From the NCBI GenBank assembly GCA_964585895.1, contig CAZPFP010000018.1, positions 1 to 13,602 of the forward strand: a stretch of DNA of 13,602 bases, in the 5' to 3' direction. This document shows, in pieces, positions 5,966 to 12,974 of the stretch. The notes under the pieces were generated by a model. That model was not told where the DNA came from. It worked only from the letters and a program-made list of their open reading frames with translations, and did not search any database. Numbering within the stretch: position 1 is the stretch's first letter; every line of letters starts with the position of its first letter. Source of the DNA: CAZPFP01 sp964585895 (GTDB lineage: Bacteria; Patescibacteriota; Microgenomatia; PFEM01; JAHIFH01). The position numbers and the translations under genes were made by a program.

Positions 5966-7132
5966 ATGAAGGTTGTTAACATTATTGCTACTTACAACGA
6001 AAAAGAGAATATCGGTTTGATGCTGGAAGCCCTTCTTAAGATTGCCAAGGAGAATCCCAAATATCAATTTACTACCCTTGTCGTTGACGCTTCTACCGAT
6101 GGGACTGATGAGGTGGTTAAGAAATATATAAAGGAGGATAAAAATATTCATCTTCTTACCGGACCGAAGAGAGGATTGGGACATGATCTAATTCGGGGCT
6201 ATAAATACGCCATGAAAGAATTGAAGGCCGATGTCGTTATTCCCAATGATGCTGATTTCCAATGGGACCCCAAATACATTCCAGAAATACTTAAGAAAAT
6301 AGATGAAGGATACGACGTCGTCGTCGCTTCAAGGCATATTAAAGGCGGGGGCGAAGCAGAGGAGTGGGGACTGTTTCGCAAGCTGAATCACTGGCTGGCC
6401 AATGACTTTTTTGCCGGTATAGTCGCCGGAGTCAAAGAAGTCAAAGACCACACTGGCTGTTTTAAAGCAATTAAAGTTAAAGGTCACCTAGACCAAGTCA
6501 AGCTTGACAAACTTAATGTTAAAGGCTTTGTTATTCAAAATGAGATTTTGTATCACCTTTCAAAAACCGGAGCTAAGTTTGCTGAAGTGCCGGTCAAATT
6601 CCAAGAAAGAAAAAGGGGCGTTTCCAAGGTCGGCTTTAACTTTCAATACCTAAAGGACATTATTGAATGGATAAAATCCTGTGTTTTAATTCGCCTTGAC
6701 CGTTCCCAGCAGTTTTTCAAATTTGCCATCGTCGGTTTTATTGGCTTTTTGGTTAATGCCATTGGTTTAGAAGTTTTTTATCGGGCAGGGATGTCGCCGG
6801 GACCGGCGACCGCCTTGTCAACCGAGCTTGCCATCATTAGTAATTTCATCCTTAATAACATTTGGACTTTTACTGAGAAAAAAATTGTTTCTTGGAAGCG
6901 GATTCCCCGTAAATTTGTTGAATTCAATTTTACTTCTTTAGGGGCTTTAATTATTCAAACGATTACGGTTTGGGTGGGTACGGCTATTCTTGGTGACCAA
7001 TGGCGCCTAATCTTGTTAGTTTTCTCTATCGGTTTTCTGGTTCTTCCTTACAACTTCTTTATGTATACCACTTTCATTTGGAGAACCAGAGAATCTAAAC
7101 TCTTCGGCTGGCTTCAAAAAAGGGTAGGCTAG
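5966..7132 (+). CDS. GT2 polyprenyl-phosphate sugar synthase fused to GtrA domain
   Basis: A 388-residue fusion. Residues 1-235 form a GT2 (GT-A fold) domain of the dolichol-phosphate mannose synthase group, which transfers a sugar from a nucleotide donor to polyprenyl phosphate on the cytoplasmic face. Seen are ATYNEKENIG (8-17), VVDASTDGT (39-47), the metal-binding Asp95-Ala-Asp97 followed by FQ, and the family's RKRGVSK near 215-221. Residues about 249-372 form a four-helix GtrA domain, a type proposed to help flip lipid-linked sugars; NFILNNIWTF (293-302) is a typical GtrA segment. Such fusions are common. One oddity: the usual second Asp of the VDD motif is Ala42. The start has no Shine-Dalgarno and sits just after an extended -10. 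As first gene of the locus it probably supplies the outward-facing lipid-linked sugar used by the GT-C proteins downstream. The sugar is not predictable. Confidence 0.88.
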   Translation: MKVVNIIATYNEKENIGLMLEALLKIAKENPKYQFTTLVVDASTDGTDEVVKKYIKEDKNIHLLTGPKRGLGHDLIRGYKYAMKELKADVVIPNDADFQWDPKYIPEILKKIDEGYDVVVASRHIKGGGEAEEWGLFRKLNHWLANDFFAGIVAGVKEVKDHTGCFKAIKVKGHLDQVKLDKLNVKGFVIQNEILYHLSKTGAKFAEVPVKFQERKRGVSKVGFNFQYLKDIIEWIKSCVLIRLDRSQQFFKFAIVGFIGFLVNAIGLEVFYRAGMSPGPATALSTELAIISNFILNNIWTFTEKKIVSWKRIPRKFVEFNFTSLGALIIQTITVWVGTAILGDQWRLILLVFSIGFLVLPYNFFMYTTFIWRTRESKLFGWLQKRVG

Positions 7133-7150
7133 TCTCTTTCTCTCTCTGTA

Positions 7151-7159
7151 TGCTATAAT
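7151..7159 (+). promoter_or_regulatory. Extended -10 promoter, perfect TATAAT
   Basis: TGC followed by TATAAT (7154-7159), the best -10 of the window. The predicted transcript start is near 7166. Unlike the leaderless promoters here, the coding start is about 74 bases downstream, behind three hairpins. It lies 19 bases after the stop of the GT2-GtrA gene. Confidence 0.7.
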
Positions 7160-7183
7160 TTGAGTGAAACGAAAATTAAAGTA

Positions 7184-7237
7184 ATTCTCGCTTTGCGAGA
7201 ATGCGAGGCACGGAGTGCCGAAGTATACTTTTAAGTA
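7184..7237 (+). repeat. Three consecutive hairpins in a 5' leader
   Basis: Hairpin 1 has a perfect 8-base-pair stem (ATTCTCGC 7184-7191, loop TTT, GCGAGAAT 7195-7202). Hairpin 2 has a 5-base-pair stem (GGCAC 7207-7211, loop GGA, GTGCC 7215-7219). Hairpin 3 has a 5-base-pair stem (TACTT 7226-7230, loop TT, AAGTA 7233-7237). A second GCGAG at 7203-7207 could compete with the right arm of hairpin 1. The stretch may be a structured leader or one copy of a dispersed palindromic element; a single window cannot tell. Confidence 0.6.
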
Positions 7238-7239
7238 CG

Positions 7240-7953
7240 ATGGAGGCTAAGGAACTCTCGGTTTTCTTTCCTACTTACAACGAAGAAGCCAATATTAAAG
7301 AAACGGTGTCCAAGGCGGTGGCGGTTCTCGACAAAGTGGCCAAAAAGTGGGAAATTATTGTTATTGATGACGGCTCGACTGATAAAACCGGTGAAATCGT
7401 TGAAGAATTGATTAAAAAAGACTCTCGCCTCCGGATGATTACCCATACTCCTAATCGCGGTTATGGTGCCGCCCTTAAAAGCGGTCTTTACCAGGCCAAG
7501 TATAGTTTCATTGCCTTTACTGATGCTGACGGACAATTTGATTTTTCTGAGATTACCAAGTTTCTTGATGCCCAAAAGAAAACAGAGGCTGATTTAGTTG
7601 TTGGTTATTACCTGAAACGTCAAGTTCCTTTTTATCGGATTCTTGGCTCTAAATTACTTTGGCAGCCGGCGGTCGATCTTCTTTTTGGTTTAAAGGTGAG
7701 AGATATTGATTGCGGTTTTAAATTAATTAAGAAAGAAGTGATTGATAAAATTCCTCGATTGGAAGCGGAACGAGGACCATTTATTTCCAGTGAGCTTTTA
7801 ATCAAAGCCAAAAAAGCCGGTTTTAAGATTACTGAGGTGGGTATTCATCATTATCCCAGAGAAGCGGGGAAAGCGACCGGTGCCAGTTTGAAAGTCATTT
7901 TCAGTGGCTTTTTTGATTTATTTAGACTGAGGAGAAAATTGAGGACAATTTAA
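7240..7953 (+). CDS. GT2 glycosyltransferase, DPM/DPG synthase-like
   Basis: A 237-residue soluble or peripheral GT2 enzyme, probably charging polyprenyl phosphate with a hexose. In order: FFPTYNEEANI (9-19), IDDGSTDKTGEI (42-53) with Asp43-Asp44, NRGYGAALKSG (72-82), the metal site FTDADGQFD (93-101), DIDCGFKLI (155-163), and ERGPFISSELLIKAKKAGF with a final HHYPREAGKATG. No membrane helices follow the catalytic domain. The frame is open further upstream to an ATG at 7201, but that start lies in the hairpin region and would add MRGTECRSILLST, which has no family counterpart; ATG 7240 gives a normal N terminus. No Shine-Dalgarno precedes either. A GAGGA site at its end serves the following GT39 gene, which begins directly after the stop, so the two form a donor-synthase plus transferase pair. 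Confidence 0.87.
   Translation: MEAKELSVFFPTYNEEANIKETVSKAVAVLDKVAKKWEIIVIDDGSTDKTGEIVEELIKKDSRLRMITHTPNRGYGAALKSGLYQAKYSFIAFTDADGQFDFSEITKFLDAQKKTEADLVVGYYLKRQVPFYRILGSKLLWQPAVDLLFGLKVRDIDCGFKLIKKEVIDKIPRLEAERGPFISSELLIKAKKAGFKITEVGIHHYPREAGKATGASLKVIFSGFFDLFRLRRKLRTI
7941..7945 (+). promoter_or_regulatory. Shine-Dalgarno site for the first GT39 gene
   Basis: GAGGA with 8 bases to the ATG at 7954, inside the end of the preceding GT2 gene. It supports ATG 7954 as the start. Confidence 0.55.
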
Positions 7954-9483
7954 ATGTTGACTGAGTCGTTTCAGAAAAGAAAAAAAGACTTGGTTTCTTG
8001 GATTAATAAAAACAAGATAGAGTTCTTGATTTTATTGGTGATTTTGCTAGCGGCGGCTTTCTTACGTCTCTACCGGATTGCTGATTATATGACTTTTTTA
8101 GGCGATGAGGGACGGGATGTTTTGGTGGTTAAGAGAATGGTTGTTGACCATAAATGGACTTTGCTTGGGCCAACAGCCAGTGTCGGCGGTTTTTTCTTGG
8201 GACCTATCTATTATTATTTTATGATGCCCTTTTTGTGGCTTTTTCGCCTTGACCCGGTCGGACCAGCAGTGATGGTGGCTCTTTTTGGCATCGCCACTGT
8301 TTTCTTGGTTTACAAAACGGGGAGAGATTTCTTTGATGCTAAAGCAGGTTTAATCGCGGCCGGACTTTATGCTCTTTCACCCCTGGTGATTGCTTATTCC
8401 CGTGCTTCCTGGAACCCTAATTTGATGCCCTTTTTCTGTCTTTTAACTATTTACACCCTCTGGTTGGCAGTGGCTAAAAACAAGTTGGGTCTTTTATTTC
8501 TGGTTGGTTTTTTTCTTGGGATTGGTTTCCAACTTCATTATTTAGCCACATTTTTGGTCCCCATTATCATTGTTTATCTTCTTTTTTTTACTCGAAACTT
8601 GAAGAGTTTCAAGGGTTATCTTCTTGGCATAGGGGGATTTTTACTTGGTTGGCTGCCTTTCCTTTTATTTGAGTTGCGCCATAGTTTTCCCAACTTCCGG
8701 ACTTTTTATCAATTTATCTTTTTTGGCGAAGAAACAGGCTTCGTTTCTGCCAAGTTTTGGCCAACCGTGACTGATGTTATTTTTCGGCTGTTTAGCCGAC
8801 TGGTAACCAACAACCAAATATTATTAGCTCAGTTATTGCTTTTGATTTCTCTTTCTACCCTTGCTTTCTTTTTAATTAAATGGCGGAAGAAAAAAGAATT
8901 TAAAACTCTTTCTCTTCTTGGACTTTGGTTGATTTTGGGGGTGGGACTTTTTGGTTTTTATCAAAAAGGAATTTATGATTACTATTTTGGCTTTATGTTT
9001 TCTTTGCCCTTTTTATTGGTTGGCTTTACTTTTTCTTCTTTTTCTAAATCTTTTCTTGGCAAAGTAGTTATTGGCATGTTCTTGCTGATTTTGGTGGTCG
9101 TTAACCTGCAAGGTATTCCTTTTCGCCACTCTCCCAATCGTTTGTTAAACCAGACAAAGCAAGTCGCCAGGATTGTTTTAAGAGAAGCTCAAAACGAGCC
9201 TTTTAATTTTGCCCTGATTACCGCCCAAAACTCTGATCATGCCTATCGTTACTTTTTGGAAATCTGGGGAAATTCGCCCATCACCATTGAAAATCCCCAA
9301 ATTGACCCCGAAAGAAAAACAGTCACTGACCAGCTTTTGGTGGTTTGTGAAGTAGCTGATTGCAAGCCCTTAGGACATCCTCTTTGGGAAATCGCGGGTT
9401 TTGGCCGGGGAGAAATTGTCGGCACCTGGTCTGTCCCTGGCGGAATTACGATCGTAAAATTAGCTCACTATCTTGGAGAATGA
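7954..9483 (+). CDS. GT39/ArnT-like integral-membrane glycosyltransferase
   Basis: A 509-residue multi-spanning GT-C protein of the PMT/ArnT group, which uses polyprenyl-phosphate sugars as donor on the outer face of the membrane. After an N-terminal helix (about 23-38) the first external loop carries FLGDEGRD (48-55), the position of the catalytic acid in this family. Further features are GGFFLGPIYYYFMMPFLWLF, the segment AKAGLIAAGLYALSPLVIAYSR and about ten or more hydrophobic helices. A soluble C-terminal part (about 395-509) contains NSDHAYRYFLEIWG and ends in a small beta-rich segment. The start follows the GT2 stop directly (TAA then ATG). Its last four bases (ATGA 9480-9483) overlap the next GT2 gene, so these genes are co-translated. 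Acceptor (protein, lipid or glycan) is unknown. Confidence 0.87.
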   Translation: MLTESFQKRKKDLVSWINKNKIEFLILLVILLAAAFLRLYRIADYMTFLGDEGRDVLVVKRMVVDHKWTLLGPTASVGGFFLGPIYYYFMMPFLWLFRLDPVGPAVMVALFGIATVFLVYKTGRDFFDAKAGLIAAGLYALSPLVIAYSRASWNPNLMPFFCLLTIYTLWLAVAKNKLGLLFLVGFFLGIGFQLHYLATFLVPIIIVYLLFFTRNLKSFKGYLLGIGGFLLGWLPFLLFELRHSFPNFRTFYQFIFFGEETGFVSAKFWPTVTDVIFRLFSRLVTNNQILLAQLLLLISLSTLAFFLIKWRKKKEFKTLSLLGLWLILGVGLFGFYQKGIYDYYFGFMFSLPFLLVGFTFSSFSKSFLGKVVIGMFLLILVVVNLQGIPFRHSPNRLLNQTKQVARIVLREAQNEPFNFALITAQNSDHAYRYFLEIWGNSPITIENPQIDPERKTVTDQLLVVCEVADCKPLGHPLWEIAGFGRGEIVGTWSVPGGITIVKLAHYLGE

Positions 9484-10235
9484 AAAAAAGACCATTTTTA
9501 TCAGTAATTATTCCTTGTTATAACGAAGAAACAAACCTGAGAAGAGGAGTTCTTGAGGAGGTGGAAAAATATTTGCGAGGTCAAGGTTATTCTTCTGAAG
9601 TAATTATTTCTGATGATGGCTCCACTGACAAGAGTATAAAAATAATAGAGAAATTTGTTAAACAGCACCCCGGTTTTAAGCTTCTTAAAAACCAACATGC
9701 CGGCAAGCCTTTTGCCATTAAGTCAGGTTTGATAAAAGCTAAGGGGGAAATTGTTCTTTTTACGGATATGGATCAATCAGCGCCAATCGCTGAGTTGGAA
9801 AAGTTGCTTCCTTGGTCTGAAAAGGGATTTGATCTGGTTATTGGTTCGCGGGGAAAAGAAAGAAAACATTTTCCCTGGTATCGCAAGCTTATCTCTTTCG
9901 GATTTCGTCTTTTTAGAAGAACACTTCTGCTTCGTAGTATTATCGACACTCAATGTGGTTTTAAGGCTATTAATCAAAAAGCAGGCATGGCGATATTCAA
10001 GAAAATGCAAATGTTTAAGGAGGAGAAAAAAACATCTGGCTGGCGAGTTGGGGCTTGGGATGTAGAAATGCTTTTTGTGGCCGGAAAATTGGGTTATAAA
10101 ATCAAAGAGGTTAAGGTAAGCTGGGAGGATAGAGATGTGACTCAGGGTAAACAGAGGAATTTTATTAAAGAATCCAAAGAGATGCTTCAAGAAATTTTTA
10201 GAGTCAGGTTAAACGAGATTTTAGGTCGTTACTAG
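9480..10235 (+). CDS. GT2 glycosyltransferase, Alg5-like
   Basis: A 251-residue GT2 enzyme resembling dolichyl-phosphate beta-glucosyltransferase (Alg5), which forms polyprenyl-phosphate glucose from UDP-glucose. Motifs: SVIIPCYNEETNL (8-20), ISDDGSTDKS (43-52) with Asp45-Asp46, HAGKPFAIKSGL (73-84), the metal site FTDMDQSAP (94-102), VIGSRGKER (120-128), DTQCGFKAI (156-164) and the late WDVEMLFVAGKLGYKIKEV with VSWEDRD. The Alg5 relation comes from DTQCGFK and the WDVE segment; the sugar itself is inferred. There is no transmembrane helix. I use ATG 9480, in the ATGA overlap with the preceding gene; the same frame is open back to 9360 but that part lies inside the GT39 gene and shows no family features. 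The next gene begins directly at its stop (TAG then ATG), giving a second donor-synthase plus GT-C pair. Confidence 0.87.
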   Translation: MKKRPFLSVIIPCYNEETNLRRGVLEEVEKYLRGQGYSSEVIISDDGSTDKSIKIIEKFVKQHPGFKLLKNQHAGKPFAIKSGLIKAKGEIVLFTDMDQSAPIAELEKLLPWSEKGFDLVIGSRGKERKHFPWYRKLISFGFRLFRRTLLLRSIIDTQCGFKAINQKAGMAIFKKMQMFKEEKKTSGWRVGAWDVEMLFVAGKLGYKIKEVKVSWEDRDVTQGKQRNFIKESKEMLQEIFRVRLNEILGRY

Positions 10236-11423
10236 ATGAAGAAATCAAAGAAAATTACTCTTCTTTTTTCGGGTTGGCTTTTGGGTATTGTAGGTTTGTT
10301 TTTTTACTCTTTTACCCAGATTGATTTAGGTTTAACCCTGACCCGGATTTCTTTTTGGCAAATTATCCAAAGAGACTTTCAATTAATTGGCTATTTTAAT
10401 CGACCCCTCTCAACAGTTTTTTATTTGGGGATTTTATTGGTTCTTTTTGGCTTTTATCTATTGATTCTAAGAAGTGTTCAAAAAGGATGGTTAACTTCAA
10501 AACAGGTTTGGCAATTAATTCTGGTAACAGCCTTCATTCTTTGGCTTTCTTATAATGCTTTCTCTTATGACCTTTTTAATTATATTTTTGATGCTAAAGT
10601 GGTTACTTATTATCAACAAAATCCCTATCAACATAAAGCTTTGGATTTTCCTGGTGACCCGATGCTAGGTTTTATGCACTGGACTCATCGTCTTTATCCT
10701 TACGGTCCTTTATGGCTGGTATTCACGGTACCGCTCTCATTTTTAGGCTTGCAGAAACTAGTTCCGACGATGATTTTGTTTAAAGGCTTGGCTGTTTTAG
10801 GTTATTTGGGAAGTTGTTGGTCAATTGACAAAATTTTAGCTAAAACAAAACCCAAATCAAGATTGATTGGTTTAAGTGTTTTTGCCTTTAGTCCTTTGGT
10901 AGTAATTGAAAGTTTAGTTTCGGCTCATAACGATATTTTAATGATGGCTTTGGTTCTGTTCGGCTTCTGGTTTTTATTGTCAAGAAAGTCTTTGTTTGGC
11001 TGGTTAATGCTAGCTTTGTCGGCTGGAGTAAAATTTGCCACTCTTTTACTGGCGCCTGTTTTTTTATTGATTAATTTTTGGCAAAAACAAAAAAGAGAAA
11101 TTAATTGGGAAAAGCTCTGGCTTTTTTCTTTCTTTTTAATGGTGGCGGCTATCCTGGCGGCCATTAAAAGAGACGAGCTTAAACCTTGGTATCTTTTGTA
11201 TCCCCTGCCTTTTCTGGCTTTAATGCCTGAAAAGAAATGGCTTTTTTGGCCAATGACCGGTTTATCTCTGGGGGCCTTGCTTCATTACGCTCCTTTTTTG
11301 TATCAAGGTAACTGGAACCCGCCTGTGCCTGAGATTAAGTTCAAACTGACCTTGGTTTTTTTAGCCGCCGGAATAATGGTTTATCTTCTGACTTTGGTCA
11401 AAAAGAAATTTACCACCGACTAA
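10236..11423 (+). CDS. GT-C mannosyltransferase-like membrane protein (MptB/GT87-like)
   Basis: A 395-residue protein with roughly ten predicted membrane helices, resembling the polyprenyl-phosphate-mannose-dependent transferases (MptA/MptB and GT87/DUF2029 types). The first large loop contains SYDLFNYIFDAKVV (110-123), with Asp112 at the expected catalytic-acid position, then QQNPYQH and HRLYPYGPLW (151-160). Both are typical of the family, where NPY and YPYGP-like segments recur. AHNDILMMALVLFG (230-243) is also a known feature of the MptB-like group. The family assignment is by motif, so a different GT-C subfamily is possible. It starts at the stop codon of the Alg5-like gene, so the Alg5-like product may be its donor synthase. 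No clear Shine-Dalgarno precedes it. The gene ends 24 bases before a new extended -10, with no terminator visible. Confidence 0.7.
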   Translation: MKKSKKITLLFSGWLLGIVGLFFYSFTQIDLGLTLTRISFWQIIQRDFQLIGYFNRPLSTVFYLGILLVLFGFYLLILRSVQKGWLTSKQVWQLILVTAFILWLSYNAFSYDLFNYIFDAKVVTYYQQNPYQHKALDFPGDPMLGFMHWTHRLYPYGPLWLVFTVPLSFLGLQKLVPTMILFKGLAVLGYLGSCWSIDKILAKTKPKSRLIGLSVFAFSPLVVIESLVSAHNDILMMALVLFGFWFLLSRKSLFGWLMLALSAGVKFATLLLAPVFLLINFWQKQKREINWEKLWLFSFFLMVAAILAAIKRDELKPWYLLYPLPFLALMPEKKWLFWPMTGLSLGALLHYAPFLYQGNWNPPVPEIKFKLTLVFLAAGIMVYLLTLVKKKFTTD

Positions 11424-11447
11424 AATTACAAGAGAATGCTGGCGATA

Positions 11448-11456
11448 TGGTAGAAT
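11448..11456 (+). promoter_or_regulatory. Extended -10 promoter for the second GT39 gene
   Basis: TGG followed by TAGAAT (11451-11456). The transcript start is expected near 11463, six bases before the ATG at 11469. The TTG at 11460 lies too close to the hexamer to be inside this transcript, which argues for ATG 11469 as the start. Confidence 0.55.
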
Positions 11457-11468
11457 AGTTTGGTAGAG

Positions 11469-12974
11469 ATGAAAGTCATTACCAAGTTCAAAAAGGAAAT
11501 TATCATCGCTCTTCTTTTAACCGGCTTTTATTTTTTGTCCCGCCTTATTCGTTTGACTTTAATCCCTATTTTTACTGATGAAGCGATTTATATTCGCTGG
11601 TCAGAAATTGCCCGCTATGATGCTGCTTGGCGCTATATTTCTCTTTCTGATGGCAAGCAGCCCCTTTTTGTTTGGCTGACGATGATTATTTTCCCCTTTT
11701 TCAATGATCCTTTATTTGCCGGGAGGCTGGTTTCGGTGCTTGCCGGCTTTGGCACGGCCATTGGTCTTTTTCTTTTAAGCTACGAACTGTTTAAAAAGAA
11801 AGAGATTGGTTTTTTGGCAGTGGGTTTGTATTTACTTTACCCTTTTGCTATGGTTTATGACCGGATGGCTTTGATGGATGGTATGGTAGGGATGTTTGCG
11901 GTTTGGGCTTTGTATTTTCAGGTTTTATTAATCAGAAGGCTTCGTTTGGACGTGGCTTTACTTTTGGGAATGATTCTTGGCGGAGGAATTTTAACCAAAA
12001 GCACCGGTTTAATTAGTATTTATCTTTTACCTTTTTCTTTACTCCTTTTTCCCTGGCAAGACAAGAAGAGAAAGAGAAAACTGCTTTTGTGGATAGGACT
12101 AGCCTTGATTGCGGTGATTGAGTCCCAAATGATGTATCTGGTTTTACGTCTTTCACCGCTTTTTAGTATGATTGCGACAAAAAATAGTGTTTTTGTTTAT
12201 TCCATTAAGGAATATTTATCCCATCCCTTTCGATTTTTATGGGGAAACTTATTAGGTTTATGGGATTGGTTTATTGGCTATTTCAGCTGGCCTGTCTTTG
12301 GCTTGCTGGCTTTTTCAGTCATCACCTTTTGGCGTTTTTTCAAAGAAAAAGCCTTGCTTTTAGTTTGGTTTAGCCTTCCTTTTGTAGCCATCGCCTTGTT
12401 TGGTCGGGTTTTATACCCTCGTTTCATTTTCTTTATGACTCTTTCTTTATTGCCTTTGGTGGCTTTAACTTTAGATAAACTTTTTGGTTTATTAAAAAAA
12501 CCATGGTTACTGGTAGTGGTTTCTTTATTGTTGGCTTGCTTTTGGCTTCGAAGCGATTGGCAGCTCTTAACCACTCCTTATACCGCTGACATTCCCAATG
12601 CTGACAAAGGCCAGTATTTTAATGACTGGCCTGCAGGCGGAGGCGTTAATGAGGTGGTTGCTTTCTTAAATAAAGAATCAAAAAAAAGAAAAGTCTATGT
12701 GGCCACTGAGGGAACATTTGGTCCTTTACCTTATGCTCTGGAAGTTTATCTTTATAAAAATCACCAGGTAGAAATCCGCGGTTTTTGGCCTTTGAAAGAA
12801 GAAATTCCCAGGGAGGTAACCGAAAGCGCCAGAATCAAACCCACCTATTTTGTTTTAAATCAAACTCAAGAAATTCCTTTAAATTGGCCCTTGAAGTTGA
12901 TTGCTAAGTATAGAAAAGGGGTAGGCGATGTTTACCTTAGCCTCACTCAAGTAATCAGTGCCAATGAAGACTAG
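11469..12974 (+). CDS. GT39/PMT-like integral-membrane glycosyltransferase
   Basis: A 501-residue GT-C protein, more clearly PMT/ArnT-like than the first one. After helix 1 (about 10-28) comes IFTDEAIYIRW (34-44) with the Asp37-Glu38 catalytic pair, then LSDGKQPLFVWL (59-70), the family's second loop motif, then DPLFAGRLVSVLAGFG. Next are a region with YDRMALMDGM and many helices, and a soluble C-terminal portion (about 385-501) with ADKGQYFNDWPAGGG and KRKVYVATEGTFG. It should transfer a sugar from a polyprenyl phosphate to an external acceptor. The frame allows a TTG three codons earlier (11460), but promoter position and the MKVITKFKKE N terminus favour the ATG. Its end overlaps the next gene by 11 bases. 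It has no adjacent GT2 partner, so it would rely on donors made elsewhere in the locus. Confidence 0.87.
   Translation: MKVITKFKKEIIIALLLTGFYFLSRLIRLTLIPIFTDEAIYIRWSEIARYDAAWRYISLSDGKQPLFVWLTMIIFPFFNDPLFAGRLVSVLAGFGTAIGLFLLSYELFKKKEIGFLAVGLYLLYPFAMVYDRMALMDGMVGMFAVWALYFQVLLIRRLRLDVALLLGMILGGGILTKSTGLISIYLLPFSLLLFPWQDKKRKRKLLLWIGLALIAVIESQMMYLVLRLSPLFSMIATKNSVFVYSIKEYLSHPFRFLWGNLLGLWDWFIGYFSWPVFGLLAFSVITFWRFFKEKALLLVWFSLPFVAIALFGRVLYPRFIFFMTLSLLPLVALTLDKLFGLLKKPWLLVVVSLLLACFWLRSDWQLLTTPYTADIPNADKGQYFNDWPAGGGVNEVVAFLNKESKKRKVYVATEGTFGPLPYALEVYLYKNHQVEIRGFWPLKEEIPREVTESARIKPTYFVLNQTQEIPLNWPLKLIAKYRKGVGDVYLSLTQVISANED

Noticed and set aside
7201..7239. ATG 7201 as start of the second GT2 gene
   Set aside because: The extra 13 residues come from translating the hairpin element and have no counterpart in the family; ATG 7240 gives a normal N terminus.
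9360..9479. N-terminal extension of the Alg5-like GT2 gene to 9360
   Set aside because: This part lies fully inside the preceding GT39 gene; ATG 9480 in the ATGA overlap gives the standard N terminus.
9777..10190. Minus-strand 137-codon open frame within the Alg5-like gene
   Set aside because: It is antisense to a gene with intact catalytic motifs, and its translation has no domain pattern.
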